Source: Thermoanaerobaculia bacterium (GTDB lineage: Bacteria > Acidobacteriota > Thermoanaerobaculia > Multivoradales > JAIOJS01). Taken from it: a DNA stretch of 64,000 nucleotides. The notes below the pieces were generated by a model that searched no databases, was not told the origin of the DNA, and saw only the letters and a program-made list of their open reading frames with translations. A program made the translations under genes and the position numbers. Location: NCBI GenBank assembly GCA_030429235.1, contig JAUIDB010000023.1, forward strand, positions 1 through 64,000, read 5' to 3'. Shown one piece after another: positions 1 to 9,411 of this stretch (the stretch's first letter is position 1; every line of letters starts with the position of its first letter).

Positions 1-653
1 CCCCCCTATCGCTGGGCATCGAAACGCATGGCGGCCTCTTCACTCGGTTGATCGAGCGTAACTCGACGATTCCGACCAAGACCAATCAGATCGTGACCAC
101 CGTATCCGACAACCAGGACACGGTGCAGATCCATGTTCTGCAAGGCGAGCGCGAGATCGCCGCCGAGAATCGCTCGTTGGGCGACTTCGAACTGGAGGGA
201 ATACCACCGGCCCCACGCGGCGTTCCTCAGATCGATGTGACCTTCTCGATCGATTCGAACGGGATCGTCAACGTCTCGGCTCGCGACATGGCGACCGACC
301 AATCCCAGAGCATCCAGATCAGCCCGGCCGGTGGGCTCTCCAAGGAGGAGGTCGAGCGGCTCGTCGACGAGGCACGTGAACACGCCTCGGAGGACGCCGA
401 CCGGCGGGAGACGCGACGTCTCAAGAACCGCCTCGAGGGTCTGATCTACAACACCGATCGGGTCTTCGAGCAACTACGAGAGAACCTGGACCCGAAGCAG
501 GAGAAGAAGATCAGTCAGATTCTGCTCAAGGCGCGCATGAGCCTCAGTCAGGACAAGCGGTCCGAGGTCGAGGCGGCGGTCTTCGACCTGAACTCCATCT
601 CGCACACCCTGTCGGAGTTGATGCTGGAACAGACGACGGGCTCCAATACGTGA
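1..653 (+). CDS. dnaK: Chaperone protein DnaK (Hsp70), C-terminal part only
   Basis: The 5' end lies outside the window; the reading frame starts at base 3. The visible 216 codons cover the end of the nucleotide-binding/linker region ([19 protein letters not shown]), the beta-sandwich substrate-binding domain ([10 protein letters not shown]) and the helical lid. DnaK binds hydrophobic segments of unfolded proteins in the cytoplasm in an ATP cycle driven by DnaJ and GrpE. The C-terminal tail after the lid is short and lacks the long acidic Gly-rich tail of Escherichia coli DnaK. The stop overlaps the GTG start of dnaJ (GTGA), so the two are coupled. A divergent Hsp70 paralogue is possible, but dnaJ next door favours DnaK. 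Confidence 0.93.
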   Translation, partial: PLSLGIETHGGLFTRLIERNSTIPTKTNQIVTTVSDNQDTVQIHVLQGEREIAAENRSLGDFELEGIPPAPRGVPQIDVTFSIDSNGIVNVSARDMATDQSQSIQISPAGGLSKEEVERLVDEAREHASEDADRRETRRLKNRLEGLIYNTDRVFEQLRENLDPKQEKKISQILLKARMSLSQDKRSEVEAAVFDLNSISHTLSELMLEQTTGSNT

Positions 654-1768
654 CGACCGTTCGCGATTACTACGAGGTTCTCGGGGTCTCGCGCGACGCC
701 GAGAGCCGCGAGATCAAAAAGGCCTATCGACGCCTGGCGGTCGAATACCATCCCGATCGCAACCCGAACAATCCGGAAGCGGAAGAGAAGTTCAAGGAGG
801 CCGCCGCGGCCTACGCGGTGCTGTCGGACGACGACAAACGTCGCCAGTACGATCGGTTCGGCCACGCCGGGGTGGGGGGCGGTCCGCAAGGATTCTCTGG
901 CTTCGATCCGAGTACCTTCGGGGACTTCTCCGACATTCTGGGAGACCTGTTCGGCTTCGGAGGAGGACGCCGACGCCGGGGTACGCGGGGGCAGGCGGGG
1001 GCCGACCTGCGCTACAACCTGGGCCTCACGTTCGAGGAAGCCGCCTTCGGAGTCTCACGCACCTTGCGGATTCCGCGCCTCGAACGCTGTGACGGCTGCG
1101 ATGGTTCCGGTGCCGCACCGGGTACCCAGCCCACTCCCTGTGGCACCTGCCAGGGGGTCGGGCAGGTGCGCTTCAACCAGGGTTTCCTGACCGTCGCTCG
1201 CCCCTGTCCTCAATGTCGGGGCGAAGGAAGTCTGATCGAGGATCCCTGCTCGGAGTGTCGTGGCATGAAGCGCGTCGAGCGGGAGCGCAAGATCGAAGTC
1301 AAGATCCCGCCGGGCGTCGACACGGGGGCTCGTCTCCGTCTGACCGGCGAGGGCGAGCATGGCTTGCACGGCGGCCCGTCGGGCGATCTCTATGTGGTCA
1401 TGCAGGTCGAGCCCCACGAGCACTTCGAGCGCGACGGGGCCGATGTCTACTCGCTGCTCGACGCGTCGTACCCGCAGCTGGTGTTCGGGACTGCGCTGGA
1501 GGTCGAGACGCTCCACGGTACGACTCCGCTCGAGGTGCCGTCGGGGACCCAGCCCGGCGAGAACTTCCGGCTGGCGGGCCAGGGCATCCCACGTCTGGGA
1601 GGCCGCGGCCGCGGTGACCACATCGTCCAGATTCGGCTCGCGGTGCCCTCGGTAGGAGACCTGGGCGACGAAGAGCAGGATCTCCTCAAGAGTCTGGCGG
1701 AGGTAGCGGGAGATCCGGTCCGCGAGAAGCGCAGCGTCAAGGATCGCGTACGCGATCTCTTCGGATAG
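650..1768 (+). CDS. dnaJ: Chaperone protein DnaJ
   Basis: Co-chaperone that delivers substrates to DnaK and stimulates its ATPase. The 372 residues show the full type I layout: J domain with HPD at 34-36, a Gly/Phe-rich stretch at about 74-110, four zinc-binding CxxC pairs (147/150, 164/167, 186/189, 200/203) and the two C-terminal substrate-binding subdomains. The last zinc repeat reads CSECRGMK and lacks the usual final GxG, which is common. The GTG start overlaps the dnaK stop by 4 bases. The family identity is secure. Confidence 0.96.
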   Translation: MTTVRDYYEVLGVSRDAESREIKKAYRRLAVEYHPDRNPNNPEAEEKFKEAAAAYAVLSDDDKRRQYDRFGHAGVGGGPQGFSGFDPSTFGDFSDILGDLFGFGGGRRRRGTRGQAGADLRYNLGLTFEEAAFGVSRTLRIPRLERCDGCDGSGAAPGTQPTPCGTCQGVGQVRFNQGFLTVARPCPQCRGEGSLIEDPCSECRGMKRVERERKIEVKIPPGVDTGARLRLTGEGEHGLHGGPSGDLYVVMQVEPHEHFERDGADVYSLLDASYPQLVFGTALEVETLHGTTPLEVPSGTQPGENFRLAGQGIPRLGGRGRGDHIVQIRLAVPSVGDLGDEEQDLLKSLAEVAGDPVREKRSVKDRVRDLFG

Positions 1769-1792
1769 CCAGCCGGACCCAGGACGGCCCAG

Positions 1793-2674
1793 ATGGCCAG
1801 CAGGTACTTCAGTCGCACCTACCGGACGGAGGCAGCGTGGGAGGATCTGTGCACGCAACGACTCGTCGAGGTCGGCACCCGTGGTATCGAGGTTTCGGTG
1901 GCAGGCTCCGATGCGGTGCAGTTGTTGGCCTACTTCTCGACGCCCCCACCTCCCCACCAAGGCCTACCGGAGCGGGTCGGGGAGCAGCGAGGTCACGTCG
2001 AACTCCTGGCCGAGGGCTGGCTCGAGGAACGAGACTGGCAAGAGGAGTTTCGACGCCACGTGGTACCGATTCAGATCGGCGACCGATTCCTCGTCGATCC
2101 GGGTGAGCTCGATCGGCCACCGCCCGTGGCCGATGGCCGAATCGTCTTGCGACTTCCGACCCGTACTGCCTTCGGGACCGGCAGTCACGAGACCACGCAG
2201 CTCACGCTGGAGTGGTTGGAGCAGGTCGAGGTGGAGAACCGGACGATCCTGGACGTGGGTTCGGGGAGTGGCGTCCTCAGTCTGGCGGCCCAGCGGCTGG
2301 GAGCGCGCTGCGTGATCGGATTCGATCTCGACCTGCCGTCGGCCCTGATGTCGGGGCAGTACGAACGCCTGAACCGCGAGCCGTCGGTACCGCGAGGCCG
2401 GATCGGGCTGTACGCCGGCACCTCGGGAGCGATCTGCCCCAAGGCTCGGTTCGATCTGCTGATGGTCAACGTCCTGCCCCATCGCATCGCGTCGGAGCTC
2501 GGCTGGCTCGCCGGCCGAGTCCGATCGGGGGGACTCGCTCTCGTGTCGGGAGTGCTCGACGCGGAAGAGAACTCGGTCCTGGCGGCCTGGCGCGCACTGG
2601 GTCTAGATCCGGTAGGACGGAGGCAACGCGGCGAGTGGGTGGCCTGGAAGCTGACCAAAGGAGGTTCCCAGTGA
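1793..2674 (+). CDS. prmA: Ribosomal protein L11 methyltransferase
   Basis: SAM-dependent methyltransferase expected to trimethylate ribosomal protein L11. It has the PrmA signature FGTGSHETT at 127-135 and the SAM loop DVGSGSGV near 154-161. The usual catalytic-site NxL segment reads VNVLPH. Length of 293 residues is normal for the family. It follows dnaJ after 24 bases and overlaps rsmE by 3 bases, the common prmA-rsmE pairing. The ATG at 1793 is the first in frame after the dnaJ stop. Confidence 0.9.
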   Translation: MASRYFSRTYRTEAAWEDLCTQRLVEVGTRGIEVSVAGSDAVQLLAYFSTPPPPHQGLPERVGEQRGHVELLAEGWLEERDWQEEFRRHVVPIQIGDRFLVDPGELDRPPPVADGRIVLRLPTRTAFGTGSHETTQLTLEWLEQVEVENRTILDVGSGSGVLSLAAQRLGARCVIGFDLDLPSALMSGQYERLNREPSVPRGRIGLYAGTSGAICPKARFDLLMVNVLPHRIASELGWLAGRVRSGGLALVSGVLDAEENSVLAAWRALGLDPVGRRQRGEWVAWKLTKGGSQ

Positions 2675-3357
2675 AGGCGAACCTCCTGGTCTCGCCGCAA
2701 GCGTTCGCAACGGGCGAAGTCCTGGTCGAAGGGGACAGCTACCGTCATCTCTTCCGGGCTCGACGCCTGGCGAGTGGCGACACACTGCGCTGTGTCGATG
2801 GTCAGGGGGAGGCGCGCTGGGGCACCATCGAGTCGGTCGACCGCAGCTCCGCCCGCGTGCGATTTGGCGATCGCCTTCCCTCGTTCGAGTCCGAATGCCG
2901 CGTCACGTTGTGGGTGGCACAGCCGAAAGGAGACCGCGCTTCCTGGCTGGTGGAGAAGGCCACGGAGCTGGGCGTGGCGAGGATCGTGTTCCTGACCTTC
3001 GCGCGTTCGGATCGGTACCCGTCACCGAGGCAGATCGAACGTTTGGAACGAGTCGCACGAGCCGCCGTCGAACAGTGCGGTCGCTCCTTTCTGCCCCGGG
3101 TCGAATTCGGTGGGGCCCTGCCGGACCAGCTGGGCCGGTTGGGGGCGTCGAGCTGGTTGCTCGATCCGACTGCCGATGCCGACGGGGTCGACCACCGAGC
3201 CGAATCGACCAGTCTGGTCATCGGTCCGGAGGGGGGGCTTAGCGGCGAGGAGACCGAGGCTTTGCTGCAGCGGGGGGCTCGACCGATCGGTCTCGGCCCT
3301 CGGATTCTCCGCACGGAGACGGCAGCCGTGATCGCGGCGGGACGGTTTCTTACCTGA
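2671..3357 (+). CDS. rsmE: 16S rRNA (uracil-1498-N3) methyltransferase
   Basis: SPOUT-class (trefoil-knot) methyltransferase that makes m3U1498 in 16S rRNA. The 228 residues carry the knot motifs IGPEGG at 184-189 and LGPRILRTETA at 208-218, which bind SAM, and an N-terminal PUA-like region. The GTG start is chosen because a strong Shine-Dalgarno AAAGGAGGT sits at 2657-2665 and the gene overlaps the prmA stop (GTGA). The same frame is open much further upstream, but that stretch lies within prmA and carries no family sequence. Confidence 0.93.
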   Translation: MKANLLVSPQAFATGEVLVEGDSYRHLFRARRLASGDTLRCVDGQGEARWGTIESVDRSSARVRFGDRLPSFESECRVTLWVAQPKGDRASWLVEKATELGVARIVFLTFARSDRYPSPRQIERLERVARAAVEQCGRSFLPRVEFGGALPDQLGRLGASSWLLDPTADADGVDHRAESTSLVIGPEGGLSGEETEALLQRGARPIGLGPRILRTETAAVIAAGRFLT

Positions 3358-3415
3358 GGCCCAGCGCGCGGCTTGTTCCTGCCTCGAGGGCGAAGGATTC
3401 GGCGCTCTGACTTCG

Positions 3416-3444
3416 TTGACACCTCCCATGGCGGGGGCTAGCAT
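3416..3444 (+). promoter_or_regulatory. Sigma70-type promoter for pilT
   Basis: A perfect -35 TTGACA (3416-3421) is followed after 17 bases by TAGCAT (3439-3444, 4 of 6 matches). It lies about 23 bases from the expected transcription start and 30 bases before the pilT ATG, in the 116-base gap after rsmE. The pilT ATG has a GGAGG ribosome binding site, so this is a classical leadered promoter. Confidence 0.6.
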
Positions 3445-3473
3445 GTCCGAAAAGCACTGGAGGGCTCCCCGGA

Positions 3474-4643
3474 ATGAACATCAACGACCTGCTGAAGATC
3501 GCGGTCGAGAGCAAAGCATCCGATCTCCACCTGAAGGTCGGAAGCCATCCGGTCATCCGGGTCGATGGCGATCTGATCCCCCAGGTCGAGTTGAAGCGAC
3601 TGATGCAGGAGGACACCATCGCGATGGCCTTCTCCATCATGAACGCGCGGCAGAAGCAGCGCTTCAAGGAAGAGTACGAGATCGACATCGCGTACTCGGT
3701 TCCGGGACTGGGCCGGTTCCGTTGCAACATCTTTCAGCAACGCGGCACCGTCGGGCTGGTTCTGCGTGTCATCCCCGCCCGCATCATGTCGATTCGAGAG
3801 CTGATGCTGCCGCCGGTGCTCGAGAAGATCGCCTCTGAGCGGCGCGGCCTCGTGCTCTGTACGGGGACCACCGGTTCGGGTAAGTCGACGACGCTGGCGG
3901 CGATGATCGATCACATCAACGCCAATCGCACCGAGCACATCATCACCATCGAGGACCCGATCGAGTTTCTGCATCGGGACAAGAAGGCGATGGTCAACCA
4001 GCGCGAGATCGAGTCCGATACTCGGGACTTCGCGACAGCTCTGCGCTCGGCCTTGCGTCAGGACCCCGACGTGGTTCTGGTCGGTGAAATGCGGGACTAC
4101 GAGACGATCGAAACGGCGATCCTGGCGGCGGAGACGGGGCATCTGGTGTTCTCGACCCTGCACACCCTGGACGCCACCGAGACCATCAACCGAATCATCG
4201 CCGTGTTCCCGCCGCACCACCAGAAACAGATCCGGATCCAACTCGGCCAGGTCCTCCGTGCCGTCATCTCGCTGCGGCTGGTACCCCGTGCCGACGGGAT
4301 GGGGCGAGTCCCGGGCGCCGAGGTCATGCGAGTGACGCCCTACATCCGCGAGTGCATCGAGAACAAGGACAAGACCAAGTACATTCGGGAGCAGATCGCA
4401 CTCGGGACGAGCCAGTACGGCATGCAGACCTTCGACCAGAGCTTGTATCAGCTCTACAAGTCGGGGTTGATCACGCTGGAAGAAGCGCTGCGCCGTGCGA
4501 CCAACCCCGACGAGTTCAAGCTCAAGATCCAGGGCGTTCAGTTCACGGCCGACATCGCGCGAGAAGAGATGGAGGGTTCCCTGCAACTCGGCCAGGAAGA
4601 CGATCTGATGAACGAGGAGAGCCCCTTCGAGATCGAGCGGTAG
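3474..4643 (+). CDS. pilT: Type IV pilus retraction ATPase PilT
   Basis: Hexameric cytoplasmic AAA-like ATPase that powers pilus retraction, and so twitching motility and DNA uptake. Walker A GTTGSGKST is at 131-139. The Asp-box and Walker B region reads RQDPDVVLVGEMRD, and the His-box follows (ETGHLVFSTLHTLDA). The first 100 residues form the PAS-like N-terminal domain starting MNINDLLK, typical of PilT. The C-terminus is acidic and lacks a clear AIRNLI-type motif, so a PilU or PilT paralogue is possible. No other pilus genes are in the window. A GGAGG site precedes the ATG. Confidence 0.93.
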   Translation: MNINDLLKIAVESKASDLHLKVGSHPVIRVDGDLIPQVELKRLMQEDTIAMAFSIMNARQKQRFKEEYEIDIAYSVPGLGRFRCNIFQQRGTVGLVLRVIPARIMSIRELMLPPVLEKIASERRGLVLCTGTTGSGKSTTLAAMIDHINANRTEHIITIEDPIEFLHRDKKAMVNQREIESDTRDFATALRSALRQDPDVVLVGEMRDYETIETAILAAETGHLVFSTLHTLDATETINRIIAVFPPHHQKQIRIQLGQVLRAVISLRLVPRADGMGRVPGAEVMRVTPYIRECIENKDKTKYIREQIALGTSQYGMQTFDQSLYQLYKSGLITLEEALRRATNPDEFKLKIQGVQFTADIAREEMEGSLQLGQEDDLMNEESPFEIER

Positions 4644-4724
4644 GTCGCCGTTCGTCAACGGTCCACCGGACCTCGCGGCGGTGGTTCCAGCCACGGGTCT
4701 GGTGACTCGCACGAGTTCGAACCA

Positions 4725-5192
4725 GTGAAGAACGACTCCGACTCCCCTCGGCGCAGCTGTTCCGACGCGGCGGCCCGGCTGCTGGCCGATCGGCCACACT
4801 TCCGGCGACAGCTGCGGGACAAGCTGATCCATCGGAAGTACGACCACAGCGAGGTCGAGGCGACCCTGCGCCGTTTCGCCGAGCTGGGGTACCTCGACGA
4901 AGAGGCTGCGGTCCGGTCGTTCGTGGAGCAGAAACGGCGTCGTCAGGGCTGGGCCGTCACCCGGCTGCGAGCCGAGTTGCAGCGTCGTGGGGCCGCGTCG
5001 GAGTCCGTCGACCTCGTCCTGTCCGAGTTGAGCGAGGAGGACGACGAGCGGCTGGCTCGCCGCGAGCTCGAGGCGTATCTGCGGCAGTCAGGTGGTGACC
5101 CCGAGCGGTTGGCACGGCGACTGGCTCGAATGGGATTCTCCTCCCGTGTTATCGTGCGGCTCCTCGACGAGGCGCGCGCGGCCGATCTGTAA
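4725..5192 (+). CDS. recX: Regulatory protein RecX
   Basis: Three-helix-repeat protein that binds and modulates RecA filaments. The 155 residues contain RecX-type repeats: a region around RKYDHSEVEATLRRFAELGYLDE, then FVEQKRRRQGWAVTRLRAELQRRG. It starts with GTG; no ATG is in frame before the conserved region. It sits directly before alaS, the usual recA-recX-alaS order, although recA is not here; pilT is upstream instead. The C-terminal half is divergent, so confidence in the name is good but not complete. Confidence 0.85.
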   Translation: MKNDSDSPRRSCSDAAARLLADRPHFRRQLRDKLIHRKYDHSEVEATLRRFAELGYLDEEAAVRSFVEQKRRRQGWAVTRLRAELQRRGAASESVDLVLSELSEEDDERLARRELEAYLRQSGGDPERLARRLARMGFSSRVIVRLLDEARAADL

Positions 5193-5286
5193 GGCTCCGC
5201 ACCTTGCTACGACGGTCCTGCGGCCGTGTCCCCCAACGCTACCCTCGAACGCCGAGCGGCTCTCTGCTCTCGGCTCGGAGCTGGTT

Positions 5287-7938
5287 ATGAAGAGTTCAGA
5301 GATTCGCACTTCGTTCATCGACTATTTCGTCGAACGAGGCCATATCCATCGGGAGAGTTCTCCGCTGGTCCCGCACGGTGACGCGACCCTGCTGTTCGCC
5401 AACGCCGGCATGGTCCAGTTCAAGGACTACTTCGTGGGCCTCGAGACTCCACCGGCACCTCGAGCGGTGACCGTACAGAAGTGTCTGAGAGTGTCGGGAA
5501 AGCACAACGATCTGGAGAACGTTGGTCCGAGTCCGCGCCACCACACGTTCTTCGAGATGCTGGGGAACTTCTCGTTCGGCGACTACTTCAAGGCCGAGGC
5601 GATCGAGATGGCCTGGGAGTTGGTGACCGACGTCTGGGGTTTGGATCCCGCGCACCTGCAGGCGACGGTTTTCGAGGAGGACGACGAAGCCGAGAGGTTG
5701 TGGCGTGAACTCTCTACCCTGCCCGCCGACCGCATTCACCGGTGCGGCGCCAAGGACAACTTCTGGGCGATGGGAGACACCGGGCCCTGCGGTCCCTGCA
5801 GTGAGATCTTCATCGATCGGTTTCCCGATCAGCCGGCCGTCGACTTTGCGGTCGGCTCGGAGAACGGTCGGTATCTCGAGATCTGGAATCTGGTGTTCAT
5901 GCAGTTCGAACGCTCGGCCGACGGGTCGATGACGCCCCTGCCGAACCCCTCGATCGACACGGGCGCTGGCCTGGAACGGGTGGCCGCCACGCTGCAGGGC
6001 GTCGCCTCCAACTACGATACGGACCTCTTCCAGCCGATTCTCGCCGCTACGGCTGAGATCAGCTCGATCGCCTACGAGGGAGGGGACGGCGAGTCCGACG
6101 TCGCGATGCGAGTGATCGCCGACCACTTGAGGTCGGTGGGCTTTCTCCTCGCCGACGGCGTCATCCCGTCGAACGAAGGACGGGGATACGTTCTCCGGCG
6201 GATCTTGCGCCGGGCCCTGCGGCACGGGATGCGCTTGGGCTTCGAGGAGCCCTTCCTGCATCGGCTCATTCCGGTGCTGGGTGAGGTGATGGGCTCGGCC
6301 TATCCCGAACTGGGGGCCACCGAACGAGCGACGAGCCAGACGGTGCAGGCGGAAGAGGAAAAGTTCCTGTCGACCATTGCCGCCGGGGCTCGCCAGGTCC
6401 AGATCGCGGTCGAGGCAGGTCGAGCGGCCCAGAGCTCGCAGCTCGATGGCGAGACTGTGTTTCGTCTCTACGACACCTTTGGCTTGCCGCTCGAAGTGAT
6501 CGAGGAGATCGCGGAAGAGGAGCGGATGGAGGTCGATCGAGCCGGTTTCGCCGAGGCCCTGGAGGAGCAGCGGCAGCGCTCGCGGCAGGCGACCGGGGAC
6601 GGTCAGAAGCAGTTGGTGGCGGTCCAGGAACTGCTGCGCAAGGCGGAGGAGTCTCCGCGCACGGAGTTCGATGAGGATGAGGATCGGCTGACGGGAGTCC
6701 GGCCGCTACGCTTCATTCGCCAGGGGGCGCATGGTCCGGAGATCACCGATCACCTGGCCGTCGGCGACGAGGGTATCGTGTTCTTCGAACGGACGGTGTT
6801 CTACGCCGAGGGTGGAGGTCAGGTTGGCGACGTCGGAGAGATCTCCTGGCCGGGAGGCCGGGCGGAAGTCATTGATACCCAGAAGGATGGTGCCGGGAAC
6901 TTCTATCACTCGGTGCGGATCCTCGCGGGAGCAGTGAACCGCGGAACCGAGGTCGAGTTGGCGATCGATGTGAATCGTCGCCGCGACATCGAGCGCAACC
7001 ACACCGCCACCCACCTGTTGCACGCGGCCCTGCGTGAGGTCCTCGGCGAGACCGTACGTCAGGCCGGTTCCCTGGTCGAAGCCGACCGCCTCCGTTTCGA
7101 CTTCACGTTCTCGCGGCCGCTGACCGAAGAGGAGCGAGAGCGCGTGGAGGATCGGGTCAATCATTGGGTTCGTCGGGCGTCTCCGGTCGCGATCCAGTTG
7201 CAGTCGCAGGAGGAGGCGCTGGCTCGCGGCGCGATGGCCCTGTTCGGGGAGAAGTACGGCGAGACTGTTCGAACCGTCGAGATCCCTGGGTTTTCGCTGG
7301 AGCTGTGCGGTGGGTGCCACGTCGGCAACACCGGTCAGATCGGCCTCTTCGCCCTGGTCACCGAGCGTGGGGTGGCGTCTGGGGTACGGCGAATCGAGGC
7401 GATCACCGGCCGCGAGGCCGCCGAAGCCTGGCGCCGACAACAGCACCGCGAGCAGGCTCTGGTCGAGATAGCGGGGGTTCCCGCCGAACGACTGGAGGAG
7501 GAGTTCACGGGCCTGAGGCAGCGTCTGCGCGACGCCGAGAAGGAACTCGCCGCCGTGCGTCGCCAACTGGTGGCGGGGGAGAGCTTGCAGGCCGACGACG
7601 GACCGGTCGACGTCGAGGGGATCCGACTCCTGGTGCGGGAAGTTCCACCGGCCCCGGCCGAAGAGCTTCGCGACATGGCAGACATTCTGCGCCAGCGTCT
7701 GGAGTCGGGCGTGGTGGTGATCGGAAGCCGGGGTGAGGACAAGGTGGGTCTGGTGGTGGCGGTGACCCAGGATCTGGTGCCCCGAGTTCATGCCGGACGT
7801 CTGGTCAAGGCGCTGGCGTCTCGAGTCGGTGGTGGGGGCGGTGGTCGGCCCGATTTCGCCCAGGCGGGAGGACGTGATCCGGAGGCCCTGTCGGCGGCAC
7901 TCGCCGCCGCTCCGGAGGATCTGCGGAGCCTTCTCTGA
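5287..7938 (+). CDS. alaS: Alanyl-tRNA synthetase
   Basis: Class II synthetase that charges tRNA-Ala and edits mischarged Ser and Gly. The chosen ATG gives 883 residues and the family N-terminus (MKSSEIRTSFIDYFVERGH), with GGAG upstream; the frame is open further 5' but that part overlaps recX. The N-terminal aminoacylation core contains RVSGKHNDLENVG. The editing domain has the zinc ligands H572, H576, C674 and H678 (HTATH, CGGCH). The C-terminal DHHA1 domain ends with a Gly-rich GGGGGGRPDFAQAGG segment. Confidence 0.97.
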   Translation: MKSSEIRTSFIDYFVERGHIHRESSPLVPHGDATLLFANAGMVQFKDYFVGLETPPAPRAVTVQKCLRVSGKHNDLENVGPSPRHHTFFEMLGNFSFGDYFKAEAIEMAWELVTDVWGLDPAHLQATVFEEDDEAERLWRELSTLPADRIHRCGAKDNFWAMGDTGPCGPCSEIFIDRFPDQPAVDFAVGSENGRYLEIWNLVFMQFERSADGSMTPLPNPSIDTGAGLERVAATLQGVASNYDTDLFQPILAATAEISSIAYEGGDGESDVAMRVIADHLRSVGFLLADGVIPSNEGRGYVLRRILRRALRHGMRLGFEEPFLHRLIPVLGEVMGSAYPELGATERATSQTVQAEEEKFLSTIAAGARQVQIAVEAGRAAQSSQLDGETVFRLYDTFGLPLEVIEEIAEEERMEVDRAGFAEALEEQRQRSRQATGDGQKQLVAVQELLRKAEESPRTEFDEDEDRLTGVRPLRFIRQGAHGPEITDHLAVGDEGIVFFERTVFYAEGGGQVGDVGEISWPGGRAEVIDTQKDGAGNFYHSVRILAGAVNRGTEVELAIDVNRRRDIERNHTATHLLHAALREVLGETVRQAGSLVEADRLRFDFTFSRPLTEEERERVEDRVNHWVRRASPVAIQLQSQEEALARGAMALFGEKYGETVRTVEIPGFSLELCGGCHVGNTGQIGLFALVTERGVASGVRRIEAITGREAAEAWRRQQHREQALVEIAGVPAERLEEEFTGLRQRLRDAEKELAAVRRQLVAGESLQADDGPVDVEGIRLLVREVPPAPAEELRDMADILRQRLESGVVVIGSRGEDKVGLVVAVTQDLVPRVHAGRLVKALASRVGGGGGGRPDFAQAGGRDPEALSAALAAAPEDLRSLL

Positions 7939-8077
7939 AGTCGAGCCGACGGCGGATCGACGCGGCCAGGGCGCGATCGACTGCTACAATGCCGCCAACA
8001 GGCAGCCCGCTCGGTCCGAGAGCAAGCCTCGCTGCGACGCGGGTCTGCTCTCGGGTACGAGCTCCTGGTACTCTGTC

Positions 8078-8764
8078 ATGAAGCGTTCTTCCCTCGCGTT
8101 CACGCCGCCCGTTCGCAGCGCCGTTACCTGCTTTCTGTGGGCCTGTGGTCTGGTCGCGCTCGGGGCGCCGGCCAGCGCCGAGGTGAAGACTCGGGTCCGC
8201 CCCGACGGGACGATCGAGATCTACAACGTCGGAGGCAGTCGGCCGCAACGCGCCGCAGCTCCCGTTCGGCGCACGTCCCAGAGTCGCTGGGACTCGGCCA
8301 TTCAGCGCAATTGCGACCTCCATTCCCTGGATCCCGAGTTGGTCAAGGCCGTGATCCAGATCGAGTCTGGATTCGATCCGCGGGCCGTGTCGAGCAAGGG
8401 GGCGCAGGGCCTGATGCAGCTGATGCCGGCGACGGCGACCGAGGTACGCGTCGAGGATCCCTTCGACCCCCTGCAGAGCATTCGGGGCGGCACCTTGTAT
8501 CTCAAGCGGATGTTGGATCAATTCGGGAGGATCGAGTTGGCATTGGCGGCCTACAACGCCGGACCGACCGCGGTGAAGCGCTACGGCGGGATCCCACCGT
8601 ACGCCGAGACCCGTGACTATGTGCGCAAGGTACTCACGCTCTACCGTGGGGTGGCGCCCGTCTTGCCGGAAGCGGTACGATCGGAGCCCCCTGGGCGGAA
8701 GGTCTACCTACGTCGAGGACCTGATAATCAGCTCATCATGACGACCTCCCCTTCGGGCCGCTGA
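8078..8764 (+). CDS. Secreted lytic transglycosylase (SLT domain)
   Basis: Periplasmic murein-cleaving enzyme. The 228 residues begin with a signal peptide (hydrophobic core at about 12-30, cleavage near ASA-EV at 34). A short segment reading RPDGTIEIYNVGG follows, DUF4124-like. The SLT domain shows the catalytic Glu in IESGFDP (E96), then GLMQLMPATA, GTLYLKRMLDQFG and ALAAYNAGP, all family hallmarks. The C-terminus is basic. The ATG at 8078 is chosen because it opens the signal peptide; the frame extends upstream without homology. A lone TACAAT box at 7985-7990 may belong to its promoter. Confidence 0.9.
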   Translation: MKRSSLAFTPPVRSAVTCFLWACGLVALGAPASAEVKTRVRPDGTIEIYNVGGSRPQRAAAPVRRTSQSRWDSAIQRNCDLHSLDPELVKAVIQIESGFDPRAVSSKGAQGLMQLMPATATEVRVEDPFDPLQSIRGGTLYLKRMLDQFGRIELALAAYNAGPTAVKRYGGIPPYAETRDYVRKVLTLYRGVAPVLPEAVRSEPPGRKVYLRRGPDNQLIMTTSPSGR

Positions 8765-8833
8765 CGGTGGTTCCTCGGTACCACCCGAGGGTTCAGGAGT
8801 CGAGGTGACGCTTCCCGTACCCCAGAACCCGGC

Positions 8834-9409
8834 ATGACCGTACCTCGCAACCTGCCCAACCTGCTGTCGATCTTCCGGATCCTCCTGGTTCCGCTCCTGG
8901 TCGTCGCGCTCCTGACCAAGTTCGAAGGCAAGGAGTTCGTCGCTCTGGGCCTCTTCCTGCTCGCGGCCTTCACGGATCTGCTCGACGGTTGGGTCGCGCG
9001 CCGTTTTCGCCTCGAGACCCGTCTGGGGAAACTGCTGGATCCGGCAGCCGACAAGATCCTCACCGGAGCAGCCTTTATCTCTCTGGTCGAATTGGGAGTG
9101 GCCCCCGCTTGGATGGTCGTGGTGATCGTGTCGCGCGAGCTCGCGGTTTCGACGCTGCGGAGCTTCGCCGCCGCGGACAACGTGGTGATCGGGGCGAGCG
9201 TGTCGGGCAAGGTGAAGACCGTGGTCCAGGTGATCACCATCGCTCTCCTCATCCTGTACGAAAGGCTCGGTGAGTTCAGGACGTTGGCCGCCGTGGCTCT
9301 GTGGGCGTCGCTGCTGGTGACCTTGTACTCGGGGGTCGAGTACTACGCCCGCTACGGACGGAGAATCCTCGGTCTTCCCCCCGCCGAGACCACGAGCCCC
9401 GAGGAGTAG
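8834..9409 (+). CDS. pgsA: CDP-diacylglycerol-glycerol-3-phosphate 3-phosphatidyltransferase
   Basis: Membrane enzyme for the first committed step to phosphatidylglycerol. The 191 residues carry the complete CDP-alcohol phosphotransferase motif, with Asp48, Asp51-Gly52, Ala55-Arg56, Gly65, Asp69 and Asp73. They also carry the N-terminal NLPNLLSIFRI of PgsA and about five membrane segments. The RND-type exporter starts 2 bases after its stop, so the two are probably co-transcribed. The distinction from other CDP-alcohol transferases rests on the PgsA-like N-terminus. Confidence 0.92.
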   Translation: MTVPRNLPNLLSIFRILLVPLLVVALLTKFEGKEFVALGLFLLAAFTDLLDGWVARRFRLETRLGKLLDPAADKILTGAAFISLVELGVAPAWMVVVIVSRELAVSTLRSFAAADNVVIGASVSGKVKTVVQVITIALLILYERLGEFRTLAAVALWASLLVTLYSGVEYYARYGRRILGLPPAETTSPEE

Positions 9410-9411
9410 CC

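Noticed and set aside
5193-5286. Leader of alaS as a T-box or other riboswitch
   Set aside because: The gap is only 94 bases, with no T-box sequence and no terminator hairpin.
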